Below, in pieces: positions 16,100-26,700 of a stretch of 64,000 bases of DNA. Made by a program: the position numbers and the translations under genes. Source of the stretch: CAZSMK01 sp964608095 (GTDB lineage Bacteria > Sumerlaeota > Sumerlaeia > MWCT01 > JAGHBZ01); NCBI GenBank assembly GCA_964608095.1, contig CAZSMK010000093.1, forward strand, positions 1 through 64,000, in the 5' to 3' direction. Under the pieces are notes generated by a model that saw only the letters and a list, made by a program, of their open reading frames with translations, did not search any database and was not told the DNA's origin. Numbering within the stretch: position 1 is the stretch's first letter; the number at the start of each line of letters is the position of its first letter.

Positions 16100-16129
16100 A
16101 TTTTATGTCCGGTAGATGTGTCGGGTCAA
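16100..16129 (-). promoter_or_regulatory. Promoter of the ilv leader-ilvBN operon
   Basis: On the minus strand TTGACC (16124-16129), an 18-base spacer and TAAAAT (16100-16105), about 60 bases before the leader-peptide ATG. Position fits an attenuated operon. Confidence 0.6.
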
Positions 16130-16294
16130 GCACTATTTTTTACCGACGGTCAATCATTCAATAGATTCACATGAATATACGCCGTTTTCATATAATGAAA
16201 GGGCGTACCAGTTGAGATTTGACGCAGAAACAGACCCTCGTTACAATAAATCAAAATACAGATTGCATACAAAAGGGAGCGTGCTTGGTTCGAG

Positions 16295-16684
16295 ATGGAT
16301 AATCCTTTTACATTCACAGGGCAGATCAGGAGTTTTCGACACGCTATAGAAGGCATTGCTATTATACTGCGAACTCAGCACAACGCATGGATACATGCGA
16401 TTGCGACAGTTGTGGTTTGCATAGCCGGCTCCTGGTTTGGACTTGCTCGATCGGAATGGTGCTTGGTAGTGCTTGCCATAATCTCGGTCTGGACCGCAGA
16501 AGCATTGAATACAGCACTGGAATTACTTGCGGATGTAGCGTCGCCCACGTTTCACCCCATGGTCAAAAAAGCCAAGGATGTGGCAGCTGGAGCCGTTTTG
16601 ATTACGGCTCTCGGCTCGGCCATCATCGGTGTGCTTGTATTCGGTCCGCACCTGCTGAATCTGCTTGAAAAAATCTTCGCTTAA
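16295..16684 (+). CDS. dgkA: Diacylglycerol kinase / undecaprenol kinase
   Basis: A 129-residue DgkA-family membrane kinase with three or four hydrophobic helices. The family signature EALNTALELLADVASP, with KKAKDVAAGAVLITAL after it, supplies the Mg-ATP and catalytic residues (Glu of the first helix motif, Asp and Lys of the second). In E. coli the enzyme recycles diacylglycerol; in Gram-positives the homologue phosphorylates undecaprenol. Which applies here cannot be decided, though two undecaprenyl-phosphate sugar transferases occur further on. It is divergent from the ilv operon and followed 31 bases later by a DNA methyltransferase gene on the same strand. The ribosome site (AAGGGAGC) is weakly placed. 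Confidence 0.92.
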   Translation: MDNPFTFTGQIRSFRHAIEGIAIILRTQHNAWIHAIATVVVCIAGSWFGLARSEWCLVVLAIISVWTAEALNTALELLADVASPTFHPMVKKAKDVAAGAVLITALGSAIIGVLVFGPHLLNLLEKIFA

Positions 16685-16715
16685 CCGCACATTGAATTGG
16701 TGAAAGGCAACAGAC

Positions 16716-17471
16716 ATGGCACCGAAACCATATCTAATGACAACGACATTGTGGGATTTTCCCTCGCAGCGCTACAATAAAGAAACACAGGGCGATAAAA
16801 ATTATGCAGGCGCCACGCCTGCTTATATCGTCTGGAATCTGCTTCAGCGCTACACAAGACCCAAAGACCTAATAGTTGATCCCATGGCGGGAAGCGGAAC
16901 GACTCTCGACGTAGCACGTGAGCTTGGTAGACGCGCCCTCGGCTATGATTTGCAGGCAACGCGTAAAGACATCTTTCGTTGCGATGCGCGAAAACTCCCG
17001 CTCGAGGATGAGAAGGCGGATTTCGTCTTTATCGATCCGCCCTATTCCACTCATATCAAATACAGCGGTAAAAAAGAGTGCATCGGCGAGCTCGACGCCT
17101 CTCAACCTGAATATTTCGAGGCAATGGAGCAAGTGGTCGGCGAGATTAAAAGGATATTACGACCCGACAGATACATGGCGCTTTATGTCTGCGATTCGTT
17201 TCGAAAAGGAAAACCTTTTTGCCCGATCGGGTTTGAGATGTTTTCTATCCTGCGCAAATATCTTGAGCCGGTTGACATAGCGGCGGTTGTGCGTCGTAAC
17301 CGGACTATGCTGAGACGGCACTGGCACACGGCTGCCATCGAGGGGAACTATTTCCTCAGAGGATTCAACTATCTTTTTATCATGAAGAAAGCGCAATCCC
17401 CCGGAAAGAAACCTCGACCGCTCGCCCCGAATAATTTGGGGTCAGAGAGGCTGTCCAACAATTCAATCTAA
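16716..17471 (+). CDS. Orphan DNA adenine/cytosine-N methyltransferase
   Basis: A 251-residue SAM-dependent DNA methyltransferase of the D/N-PP-Y class. TTLWDFPSQRY opens the protein; LIVDPMAGSGTTLDVARELG is the SAM-binding motif I and FVFIDPPYSTHIKY is the catalytic motif IV. Motif I lies before motif IV with no large recognition domain, as in small N4-cytosine or N6-adenine enzymes. There is no restriction endonuclease or specificity subunit nearby, so it is likely an orphan regulator or a remnant of a modification system. The last 20 or so residues (PLAPNNLGSERLSNNSI) are encoded by a repeat-like sequence, CCCCGAATAATTTGGGG followed by TCAGAG. A repeat insertion may therefore have replaced the original C-terminus. 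Confidence 0.85.
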   Translation: MAPKPYLMTTTLWDFPSQRYNKETQGDKNYAGATPAYIVWNLLQRYTRPKDLIVDPMAGSGTTLDVARELGRRALGYDLQATRKDIFRCDARKLPLEDEKADFVFIDPPYSTHIKYSGKKECIGELDASQPEYFEAMEQVVGEIKRILRPDRYMALYVCDSFRKGKPFCPIGFEMFSILRKYLEPVDIAAVVRRNRTMLRRHWHTAAIEGNYFLRGFNYLFIMKKAQSPGKKPRPLAPNNLGSERLSNNSI

Positions 17472-17572
17472 ACTACGCAGACGCGTCAGTGCTTTGTATA
17501 AGCGTGAGACATCAAGTCCCGAAACCATGTCATGTGGTGGCAATGTGGTCAGGCAGGGGGGGGCAGGCAGCA

Positions 17573-17686
17573 GGGGTCAGACCTTCTGTTTACTGTTTAG
17601 ACGATACGGCGACAATGTTTACGATGATGGAGAAAAAAAAGAACAATACCGGTTGTACCTAAACTGTAAACTGAAGGTCTGACCCC
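17573..17686. repeat. REP/MITE-like palindromic unit, copy 1
   Basis: A 114-base unit whose ends, GGGGTCAGACCTTCTG plus TTTACTGTTTAG and the reverse, pair over about 28 bases with two mismatches. The centre contains CGATACGGCGAC, GATGATGGAGAAAAA and ACCGGTTGTAC. GGGGTCAGACC-type ends are typical of dispersed noncoding palindromes. No protein is encoded. Confidence 0.85.
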
Positions 17687-17741
17687 GATATGTATGATGA
17701 AGAAAAAACAACACCGCTTGTGGAAGGGGGGTCAGGCAGCA

Positions 17742-17854
17742 GGGGTCAGACCTTCTGTTTACTGTTTAGACGATACGGCGACTCTGTTTACGATGATGGA
17801 GAAAAAAACAACAACACCGGTTGTACCTAAACTGTAAACTGAAGGTCTGACCCC
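17742..17854. repeat. REP/MITE-like palindromic unit, copy 2
   Basis: A second unit, 113 bases, almost identical to copy 1 and in the same orientation; start-to-start distance is 169 bases. GTCAGGCAGCA precedes it as it does (with a variant lead) copy 1, so the tandem unit includes flank. It ends 10 bases before the convergent lipoprotein gene and may serve as its terminator. Confidence 0.85.
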
Positions 17855-17864
17855 GCTATGTATT

Positions 17865-18782
17865 TTAATCCCACCAGAAGTACCAGTATTTGGAATCGAG
17901 AAGTGTGGCGGCAAGATGGTCGATTGTCCCTACTCCCTGATAGACGATATCGTAGCAAAAAATGAATTGCTCATGTGCAAGAGATATTGCTTGCTCGCGT
18001 GTTGTCGGCGGTTTTTTCGCAATTGCCTCGATAGTGGCTCCGTCCATGGCAACTATTTCCGCCCCGTACTTATCCTCCCAATATTTAAACATTCCCGAGA
18101 CCATGTTCACATTGCTTAGTTCTTCATCTTCACGGTACACATCCCAGTTAAAATAAATGGGCACCTGCCATGCTTGCGATGTGGGTACAATAAAGATATA
18201 TATTTCGGGTTTTGGTTTTTGGCTAAAGATATAAAATGGAATAGTCAATTGTTCTAATTTGTCTACTTTTTCAGGCCAATCACCTCGCGGCTCATCGGAA
18301 AGAAACCCTTCTGATGCCGCCAGTTGTTCATAATAACCGAGCGCATCGAAGGATGATGTAGCCTCTATCACGTGCGGAATAGTATCGGTCTCGGTTGCTT
18401 GCCAGCAAGCTCCCTTTGCAATAATTACAGGGTAATAGTTATGATCTGCAAGGAGTCCGCGAAGTTCCTGTTGCAAGGATTCAGCTTTTGCTCCGTCGGT
18501 TACTATAACGTGCAGGTTTTCGCCATATTCCGGCGGGGGCAGTTTTATCCCGGACGTATCGAATCCTTTCTGTCTAAGTAAGACGACCAGTTCATCATCA
18601 GGTCTTACCGCCTCAGTCTCAATCGAAGGAAGGTTCGCTTCTTCCTCTTCTTCAGCCTCGATCAGGTCTCCGAGATCAATGTCCATGCTCGCCCTATCGC
18701 AACCAGTCGAGAGAAAGAGACTCGAAAACATAAGGCTCAGACAACACAGGGTCATTAGACTATAACATGTCCGTGTTTTCAT
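17865..18782 (-). CDS. Lipoprotein with a DUF4253-like C-terminal domain
   Basis: A 305-residue protein with a lipoprotein signal (hydrophobic stretch ending LFLSTGC, Cys28), an acidic linker EAEEEEEAN, then a globular region. The C-terminal 100 residues (VPIYFNWDVYREDEE, MFKYWEDKYGAEIVAMDG, AHEQFIFCYDIVYQG, SKYWYFWWD) match the pattern of DUF4253, a family of unknown function found in diverse bacteria, usually in cytoplasmic proteins; a lipidated copy is unusual. AAGGAGTG precedes the ATG. It lies 24 bases downstream of the GerMN-domain gene on the same strand, probably one operon. Function unknown. Confidence 0.8.
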   Translation of the reverse strand: MKTRTCYSLMTLCCLSLMFSSLFLSTGCDRASMDIDLGDLIEAEEEEEANLPSIETEAVRPDDELVVLLRQKGFDTSGIKLPPPEYGENLHVIVTDGAKAESLQQELRGLLADHNYYPVIIAKGACWQATETDTIPHVIEATSSFDALGYYEQLAASEGFLSDEPRGDWPEKVDKLEQLTIPFYIFSQKPKPEIYIFIVPTSQAWQVPIYFNWDVYREDEELSNVNMVSGMFKYWEDKYGAEIVAMDGATIEAIAKKPPTTREQAISLAHEQFIFCYDIVYQGVGTIDHLAATLLDSKYWYFWWD

Positions 18783-18806
18783 TGTTTCACTCCTTTATGG
18801 AATTTT

Positions 18807-19838
18807 TTACGGTTGAAGCGCGGATTCAACGCTTCCATCCACGGAGATTATCACGGATGAAACGTCAAGGTTCGCTTTAAGCGTCTGCTCGATCTGGGCA
18901 CGGATTGCAGTGACCCTTGTCGAACCACCAACATTGAGATTGGCAAAATCAGCATAGGCGACTCCATTTTCGATCTTGATTGAATTCAGCATAGCGTCAT
19001 CGGGAATGAGTGAATGGTACCCATTGATCTTCTCCTGCTCGGTAGGTCCTTTGAAAAGCAATTGGACGATTTCTCGAGGTGTAATAGTATTCAATGAATT
19101 TCGCTGTACCCGATAAATTACGTGAGGCTTCATTGCTTGAGGGTCACGGATTTTATTTGCAAAGCAGAGCTCGACGGAACGAATAAAAGCCGGAATGATG
19201 GTTCTTCTTACCGATTCCTTTTTATGGGCTATCTCGAGCGTAAGGGTAGTGGAGCTGATTATTTCAATTTCCGCCGGGGTAAAGTCGATCTCTTTTTCAA
19301 AAGGTTTATACACGTTTGTGTCCTGCGTATCCTTCGGTTCAATAGTATCTGTGCGAATAATGACAACCCGTTCGCCGCTCCTGTCGAGTGCATAGACCCT
19401 AAAAGTAAGCGGTTTGCCTTTATATACAGAACCCTTCACCCTGATGGGAAGTGACTCAACAACCATACCGGGACGCGGCTCTTTGACCATAATCTTCGGT
19501 GGTGCAAGAACATCGAGCTTCTCCACCCTGAGCGAACCGGTTTCCTGCTTAACCGCAATCACCTGCACACCGCCACCTTTGTGAAGATTATAGAGGTCGA
19601 TCTCAGCCACCCCTGGACCTGTGATTAAAGACGTGTCATCTATCAAGAGTGTATACATTTTGCCGTTTTCGTCACTTACTTTCAAAATGCCTTCGGCGGG
19701 GTCGATAGAGAAAATTGTGGCAAAAAAAGTGAGAGGATGTTTTGGCGAATCTTCGGTTTGAGCCATTGAATTTTTATAAAAAGAACCGAGCAGAATAAAG
19801 AGCAGAAAAATAGTAAGTGCCCGCGGTTTGTTATCCAT
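18807..19838 (-). CDS. Secreted protein with Gmad2-like and GerMN domains
   Basis: A 343-residue exported protein. After a signal peptide (IFLLFILLGSFYKNSMAQ) comes a small beta domain (FATIFSIDPAEGILKVSDEN), then an immunoglobulin-like Gmad2-type domain from about residue 118 (PPKIMVKEPRPGMVVES to LEIAHKKES), and a C-terminal GerMN domain (VQLLFKGPTEQEKINGYHSL, ENGVAYADFANLNVGG, VIISVDG). GerMN and Gmad2 are known from spore germination proteins and also from envelope proteins of non-sporulating bacteria; nothing else here suggests sporulation. It probably forms an envelope module with the lipoprotein encoded downstream. Confidence 0.82.
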   Translation of the reverse strand: MDNKPRALTIFLLFILLGSFYKNSMAQTEDSPKHPLTFFATIFSIDPAEGILKVSDENGKMYTLLIDDTSLITGPGVAEIDLYNLHKGGGVQVIAVKQETGSLRVEKLDVLAPPKIMVKEPRPGMVVESLPIRVKGSVYKGKPLTFRVYALDRSGERVVIIRTDTIEPKDTQDTNVYKPFEKEIDFTPAEIEIISSTTLTLEIAHKKESVRRTIIPAFIRSVELCFANKIRDPQAMKPHVIYRVQRNSLNTITPREIVQLLFKGPTEQEKINGYHSLIPDDAMLNSIKIENGVAYADFANLNVGGSTRVTAIRAQIEQTLKANLDVSSVIISVDGSVESALQP

Positions 19839-19945
19839 TACGAATCACCTTCAATGCTGATTTATTTCAGGATTCCAGACCACACCCTGAATATGATTTT
19901 ACCAGACCACTGTAATTTCAAGTAAATAGTACAGAATACTTTACA

Positions 19946-20443
19946 TTACAATTTAACATTCCCGAACAATAGATGTGCAATCAAGCCGGCGATAGGCGCG
20001 AAGACTATGGTTGACATATATCTTATAAGAGAGAACTTCCATCCCAAAACGCCGACTTCGATGGGCAACCTGCTTACCGCCAGCAGTGACCAACCCGTAA
20101 GAAATGCCACAACCGTGCCGATACCTGCGCCGGATTTAAGTAATCCTGCGGCAAGCGGCATACTGATATAGGGACCACCTGTTGTAATACTGCCGGCGAG
20201 CGTGCCAATCAAAATGCCTCGCATTCCCGACTTACCTCCAATCCATTTCGCTATACTTTCTTGTGGAATAAGAACCTGCACCATTCCTGCAATTATGAAT
20301 GCAAATATCAATATGGGAAGAATCTGGAGTGTCAGTCTCAATCCAGATATCGTCCCTTCGATGTGTTCCCCGTGGCCACGCGAATATCCAAAATAAATGA
20401 GTATAAACGCAATTATTCCCATAATGATGGTAGATAACACCAT
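19946..20443 (-). CDS. ArsP/DUF318-family half-size permease
   Basis: A 165-residue integral membrane protein with four or five helices. GTLAGSITTGGPYISMPLAAGLLKSG is the conserved core of the ArsP_1 (DUF318) permease family; MVQVLIPQESIAKWIGGKSG precedes it. Full-length members have two such halves (about 300 residues) and include organoarsenical exporters; this is a single-half form that would have to dimerise. The ATG at 20443 is chosen because AAGGAGG lies eight bases upstream; an ATG 39 bases earlier has no ribosome site. Substrate unknown. It is the first gene of a possible run with the two envelope genes downstream, separated by about 100 bases. Confidence 0.8.
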   Translation of the reverse strand: MVLSTIIMGIIAFILIYFGYSRGHGEHIEGTISGLRLTLQILPILIFAFIIAGMVQVLIPQESIAKWIGGKSGMRGILIGTLAGSITTGGPYISMPLAAGLLKSGAGIGTVVAFLTGWSLLAVSRLPIEVGVLGWKFSLIRYMSTIVFAPIAGLIAHLLFGNVKL

Positions 20444-20738
20444 GTTGGCATTCCTCCTTGATATGTTTTTACGTTGATTCATTTTCTATGTGTACACATC
20501 GTCATGATTCCTATCATTAGTTCCCGCACAGACATTATCTTCCCTGCATATTGAAACAGGTGTCAAATATAATTCAATTTCATATTGTGAGTTATGGTTT
20601 GTCATCTTAGAATGAAGGGTTAGTTGAAACTTTGTGGAACTTTTTATCAACAGTGTAGTCTAAGTAATGTTGAACACTACCCACACCGATGAGTTTTTAC
20701 TATGCACTTAGAGGGATTTTTCGAGGAGAGAGATTATT

Positions 20739-23700
20739 ATGAGACACCTACAGACCAGAGCAATAAACCTTGTAATGTTATGTGCAATTCTCATCCTAAC
20801 TGCTTTGATGGTACAGGCGGTGAACAAGAACCCGGACGAGATAGTAGAAAAAGCAGATGAAGAATTTGAAAAGAAAAATTACCGTGACGCGGCGAATCTT
20901 TACGAAGAGTTATTAAAGTTAAAACCCGAACACGAGAGATGGATACATGCCAGTGAGCGAATCATAATGTGTAACCTGCGTCTTCAGCTCTATGAAGATG
21001 CACTGAAAGCAGCAGAGAGATATATCGAACGATGTAAAGCGACACCGCAGGAAGCCCGTGCCGAACGACTGACCGGGAATCTCTACATGTTGCTTCCTCA
21101 TTGGGGAACACGTTCAGGCGGAACATTTTATCGCGGCGAATGGAAACAGGGAATTCAACTCCGCACCTACCTTTACGATAAAGACCATGCACTCGCGCAC
21201 ATGGAACGAGCGCGAAACCTTTACGAAGAATACGACACGAACCCACGCAGCCTCGCATCCCTGCCGGAAAAAGAACGCAAGAACTGGCATAACGAACGTA
21301 TCGAGTGCGTCCTCGATCTGGTAAATATCCTGAGCCGGTTCGGCATCTACGAGAATGAATGGCATTTCTGGTACAATTACTGGGGAGAGCGTGACGAATT
21401 CATTGCAGAGACTGCGGGAGAAGAGGACTTTGAAGAATATCATCCGGATTGGGAGCTGAGGCGAAAACGTCCCATCGGGCTGCGCCTCGACGAAAACGGA
21501 AATCCCCTCTTCCCTTCAACACCGCAACACTACCTCGATACCCTTTCCGACGATGAAAAAATTCTTTACCTGCTCGAGGAGGTTCGCGACCTCGATACAA
21601 CCGAGAACCACAAATATGCAGGCGAAAGTTATTTCAGGCAGGCCATGCTTGCACGGGTCAGGTTCGGTATGGACCGAATGAATCAATACGCCTCGTTCTA
21701 CCAATACAACAACACCTATCCCCTCAAAGAAGAGTTGGAAACATTTATACCATGGGAACTCGAGGATTCAGAAGGTCTGGTGCTTGCAGGAGGGAAACTA
21801 CGTAAAGTAGACCTTCCGCTACAATGGGACGTCCTCTCACTGCTTCGAACCGTTGTGTCGGACTACGCTGATTGCGGTATGGCGGGGGAAGCGCAATACT
21901 CGGTCGGACTTTACTATCAGAGCCGGCAACAATACCGTTCAGCGCTAAAAGAATACGAACGCCTGCAGGTTGGGTTTGAGGATGAAGAGTGGGAGAGCGC
22001 GGCAGAGTCGCAAATCAGCAAGATAAAATCACCGCAGGTGCGTATTCACCAGACCGGTGTCCAGATGCCGGGCACGCCTGCAGAGGTGCAAATAAGTTAT
22101 CGCAACACATCGAAAATCTGGTTTATTGCCCGAAAAATCGACCACGAAAAATTCATGAACTCGATCCGCAATCAGGATGTTGCGCCTGATAAAGGGTTGC
22201 GGGGATTTCACAACCTTGCAAACTGGCACTGGTACTTTGTGAATCGAAACGTTCATGATGAGTGGCTCGAGAAGCTCGCAGAGGAATGTATCGGTGGAGA
22301 GACCGCCAGATGGGTGTCTGAAGTCAAAGACGACGGCACGTACCGCTATGCGGAAACCATCCTTTCCACACCCCTTGATGAGCCGGGGGCATACCTGGTG
22401 TATGCATATCTGGAGGAACCGCCTGAACGGGATAAGGAGAAAATGGGAAAAGAGGCTCTCGAACTCGGTAACAGCCGTGCCGCGGTTGTTCTCACAGACC
22501 TTGCAATGGTCGAGAAGAAAGTCAAGAACGGAACCCTTTATTTCATTTGCGATGCACAAACCGGTGTCCCGCTCCCAAAAGCATCCCTGAACGTGGTAGA
22601 GGTCTGGTCAGAATGGAAAGAAGAACTGCGTAAAAACGTTCATTATAAAAAGGTCTATGACCTTATGACCGATGAAAATGGATTTGCGCTTCTGCAGGAG
22701 GAAAACCACCCTAACCATTGGAGCCAGATGCATACCCTTGTCAAGGCAGGCGCTCAGCGACTCGCATGGAGCGGTATGTCGTACTGGCATCCTTATTCAC
22801 CTTCATCTATGGCGTCGGGGTTGTTCGCGTTCTGTATAACCGACCGTCCGGTATATCGACCGGAACAGACCGTGCGATACAAGATCTGGATACGCCAGAT
22901 GCAACAGGGAAATCTCGAAATGCCTTCCCGTAATAAGGTTGAAGTTATCATATACGACCCGCGGGGGAACAGAATTCATACCGTCACGCACTATACAGAC
23001 GAGTATGGCGGTATAGACGGTGAATTTACGCTGGGTGAGGAACCGCCATTGGGCATGTACCGTATACTCATAAGCGGCTCGTACTACAGAGGCGGGGAAA
23101 CTTTCCGCGTCGAGGAATATAAGAAGCCTGAATTCGAGGTCACGGTTGAACCGGATACGACCCATACAAAGCTCGGTGAAAAAATCACCGCCGTGATCAA
23201 GGCAACCCATTATTTCGGCAGTCCAGTGACCGACGCCACGGTAAGTTACAAGGTATTTCGCGAGGAATATACCCATACCTACTTTTTCCCGGGTGAATGG
23301 GACTGGCTCTATGGAGACGGTTATGGGCTGCCATGGTATGAATATCCCTGGTTCTCATGGTGGGAAAGGTTGTCGTGTTGTTGGCGACAACCCGACTGGT
23401 GGAGTTCTTATTTCGGCAGCGCCGCTTTCCAGAGAGGTGGTTTCTATCCCATGGGCGGATACCATCCTGTCCGGGAACTGGTCAAACAGGCTGAGACGCG
23501 GATAGGTGAAGATGGCACGGTCAAAGTAGAGATCGATACCACGCCGGCGCTGCGTGACCACCCCGACCGCGACCACCGCTATGTTATAGAAGCTGAAGTA
23601 AGAGATGCGAGCCGCCGCGTCATCACCGGCGAAGGCGCCGTCAAAGTTACACGCCAGGCTTATTATGCATTTATTCAATCCAACCGGGGATACTATCGAC

Positions 23701-26700
23701 CGGGTGAAGAGATGCGTATCCGGCTGCGCTGTCTCACACCTGATAACAAGCCGGTGCAAACCGAAGGCGTGATAACAGTCTCTTCCGTGGTATTCGGCGG
23801 ACGTGATAACGCCCGCATCGAGGAAACGCAGCTAAAACGCTGGAAGGCAGGCACCGACGAAAACGGGCTGCATGAATTCATGCTTCGCCACGAAAAGAGC
23901 GGATTGTTGAAGATCAAGTTCGAGAGCCCCGACCAGTGGGGCGGTATCGTTGAAGGTTTCGGTCTTGTATGGGTATGTGGAGACGATTTTGACGGCAGCC
24001 TTTACCGGTTCAACAATCTCGAGATTATTACGGACAAACGCAGTTACCAGCCGGGGGAAACCGCACACGTGATGCTCAACACCCAGCACAAGAACAGCCA
24101 TGTCCTCTTTAGCAGCAATGTTGACAACAATCATTTGCTTGACTGGAGACTTCTTTATTTACCTCAACGACATACCGTTGTAGATATTCCAATCACGGAG
24201 GAACACAGACCGAACTTTTTCATCGAGGCGACAACGGTCTTCGATACACGCGTGCATCAACAGGCGGCTCAAATCTGCGTTCCGCCTGAAGAGGGCGTCC
24301 TCGATCTCTCCGTTGAAACCGATAAGGCTGAATATAAACCCGGCGGCAAAGCCAGGGTAAAAATCACCGCTCAAGACCTCGATGGTAATCCCGTGAAAGC
24401 ACAGATCGTGCTCAGTGTATTTGACAAATCGGTTCTCTATATCCAACCTGAATATACGCCGGAAATTGCAAAATTCTTTCATGGACGTTTGCGTCATCAT
24501 AACGTCCAGATGTCGACGAATCTTTATGAGCAATTTTCAGCATGGGGATATGTGCATCGTCCATTCACCCGGCTCGACCCCTACCCGTCCGGCTGGTTCG
24601 GCAGGTGGGGCTTTACGGGAATCGACTGGAGAACCATAGATGAGCGAACTCTGGGTATCATGGAAGGAACGGGTACATATTTTATGAGAGAGGAAAGAAT
24701 GCTCGGTGATGTTTCCCGGCAAGCTGCACCGGCATTAGAGGCACAGGTACGTGCTGCCGATTCTTTATCATTCAAGGCTGGCGCAATAGTCACGGAAGTA
24801 CCCGCTTCTTCTCCTTCGCAGGAAGCACCGGCGTTTGTCGAAGCCGAAGTGAGAACGGAGTTTGCAGATACCGCACTCTGGCTGACCAGTCTCGAGACAG
24901 ACGAGGACGGCACAGCAGAGGCGACATTCGATATGCCGGAAAACCTGACGACGTGGAAAGTCAATAGCTGGGCAATGACACGCCAAACACGTGTCGGCGA
25001 AGCCTCGACATCCGCGGTAACTACCAAGAACCTGCTTGTCCGGCTCCAAGCGCCGCGCTTTTTCATGGAATACGACGAGGTCGTTATCAGCGCAAACGTC
25101 CATAATTATCTTGATGAAGACAAGACCGCAAGGGTCAGCCTTGACATACCAGAAGAATATCTCAAATTGATAGGCGACACACCGGCTATGACGGATGTAA
25201 ACATTCGGGCAGGCAGCGAAGCGCGGGTGGACTGGCGGGTAAAAGTCGTCAAGGAAGGCTCGGTGGACATCACGGTCAAGGCGTTGACAGACGAAGAGTC
25301 CGACGCAATGAAAATGACCTTCCCCGTTCTTGTGCACGGGATTACCAAACAGGTCGCCACCACGGGTTCAATGCGACCGGACGAGGTAAAGAAGACTATC
25401 ACCGTCGAGCTCCAGGTTCCGGAAAAACGCCGACCAGAGCTTACACGGCTCGAGGTTCAATACGCTCCAACCCTGGTCGGTGCCATGATGGACGCGCTCC
25501 CCTATTGCATCTATTACCCTTACGGCTGCACCGAACAGACCATGAGCCGATTTGTCCCCTCTGTGCTTACCCTCAAGACTCTTCAGAACATGGGTATCAG
25601 TCTCGAGGAAGTAAAAAACATAAGGGGCAGGTTGGAGGAAGTCCGCAGTATCGAGGAAGGCGAACATGTCAAGTTTTACTGGAACAATCCTATTTTTGAT
25701 ACCGATGAACTCAACGCAATGATCGAGCAGAGCCTGACACGGATAACGAACATGCAGCACGGTGACGGCGGTTGGGGCTGGTGGGTGGCCGATTCGTCAA
25801 GCTCTTACCTTACCGGCTACGTGCTCTGGGCGTTGTGCACTGCGCAACGTTGCGACCTGCAGATCGATGAGAACATAATCCGACGCGGCATGGAGTTCCT
25901 CAGGTCATGGGAAATCGAAAAAATGAAAGAAACGGATTGGAAACCGCATGCCAGGCATGCATATAACGCCTACGTGCTGTCGCTCAAAAAAATGCGCGCG
26001 GACTACGATCCACCTAAAGAGGACGAACGTTCAGGCGACCTTGTCGAACGTCTCTTTGAACGGCGCGACGTGCTGGGGCTTTACGGCAAGGCGCTCCTCG
26101 CTATGACGCTGGCAAATCTCGACCAGATGGAACAAGCCCGTCTCGTTCTCGATAACATCATGCAATACAGGGAGGAAAATCTCGAAACGCAGGTCGCATG
26201 GTTCCGTACACCCCAGAAGGGTTGGTGGTATTGGTGGAACTCCGACATCGAGACCAATGCGACTATACTCAGCGCGATTGTTCGGATCGAGCCGAACAAC
26301 GAAACCGCGCCACGCCTTGTTAAATGGTTGCTCAACAACCGCAGAAATGGCTATTACTGGCGTTCTACTCGCGACACCACGCTGTGCGTCGCTGCTATGA
26401 GCGACTTTGTGGTGGCAACCGGTGAATCCGAGCCTGATTTCACCCTTACGCTTGATTTCGATAACGGCGCCGTGACTAAAACCGTTAAAATCACCAGAGA
26501 CAATTTCTTCACCTACGACAACTGTTTTGTCCTGGAGGGTGCAACACTGAGCGGCGGGAAGCATACACTCAAGATAACGAAAGAGGGAGTCGGCGCACTT
26601 TATTTCAACACCTACCTCCGCTACTTTTCAAAGGAGGAACATATAACCGCTGCGGGACACGAGCTCAAGGTCGATCGCACTTATTTCAAGCTGGAACAGA

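Noticed and set aside
18807..19838. Evidence for sporulation from the GerMN domain
   Set aside because: GerMN domains are common in non-sporulating bacteria, and no spore gene is present.
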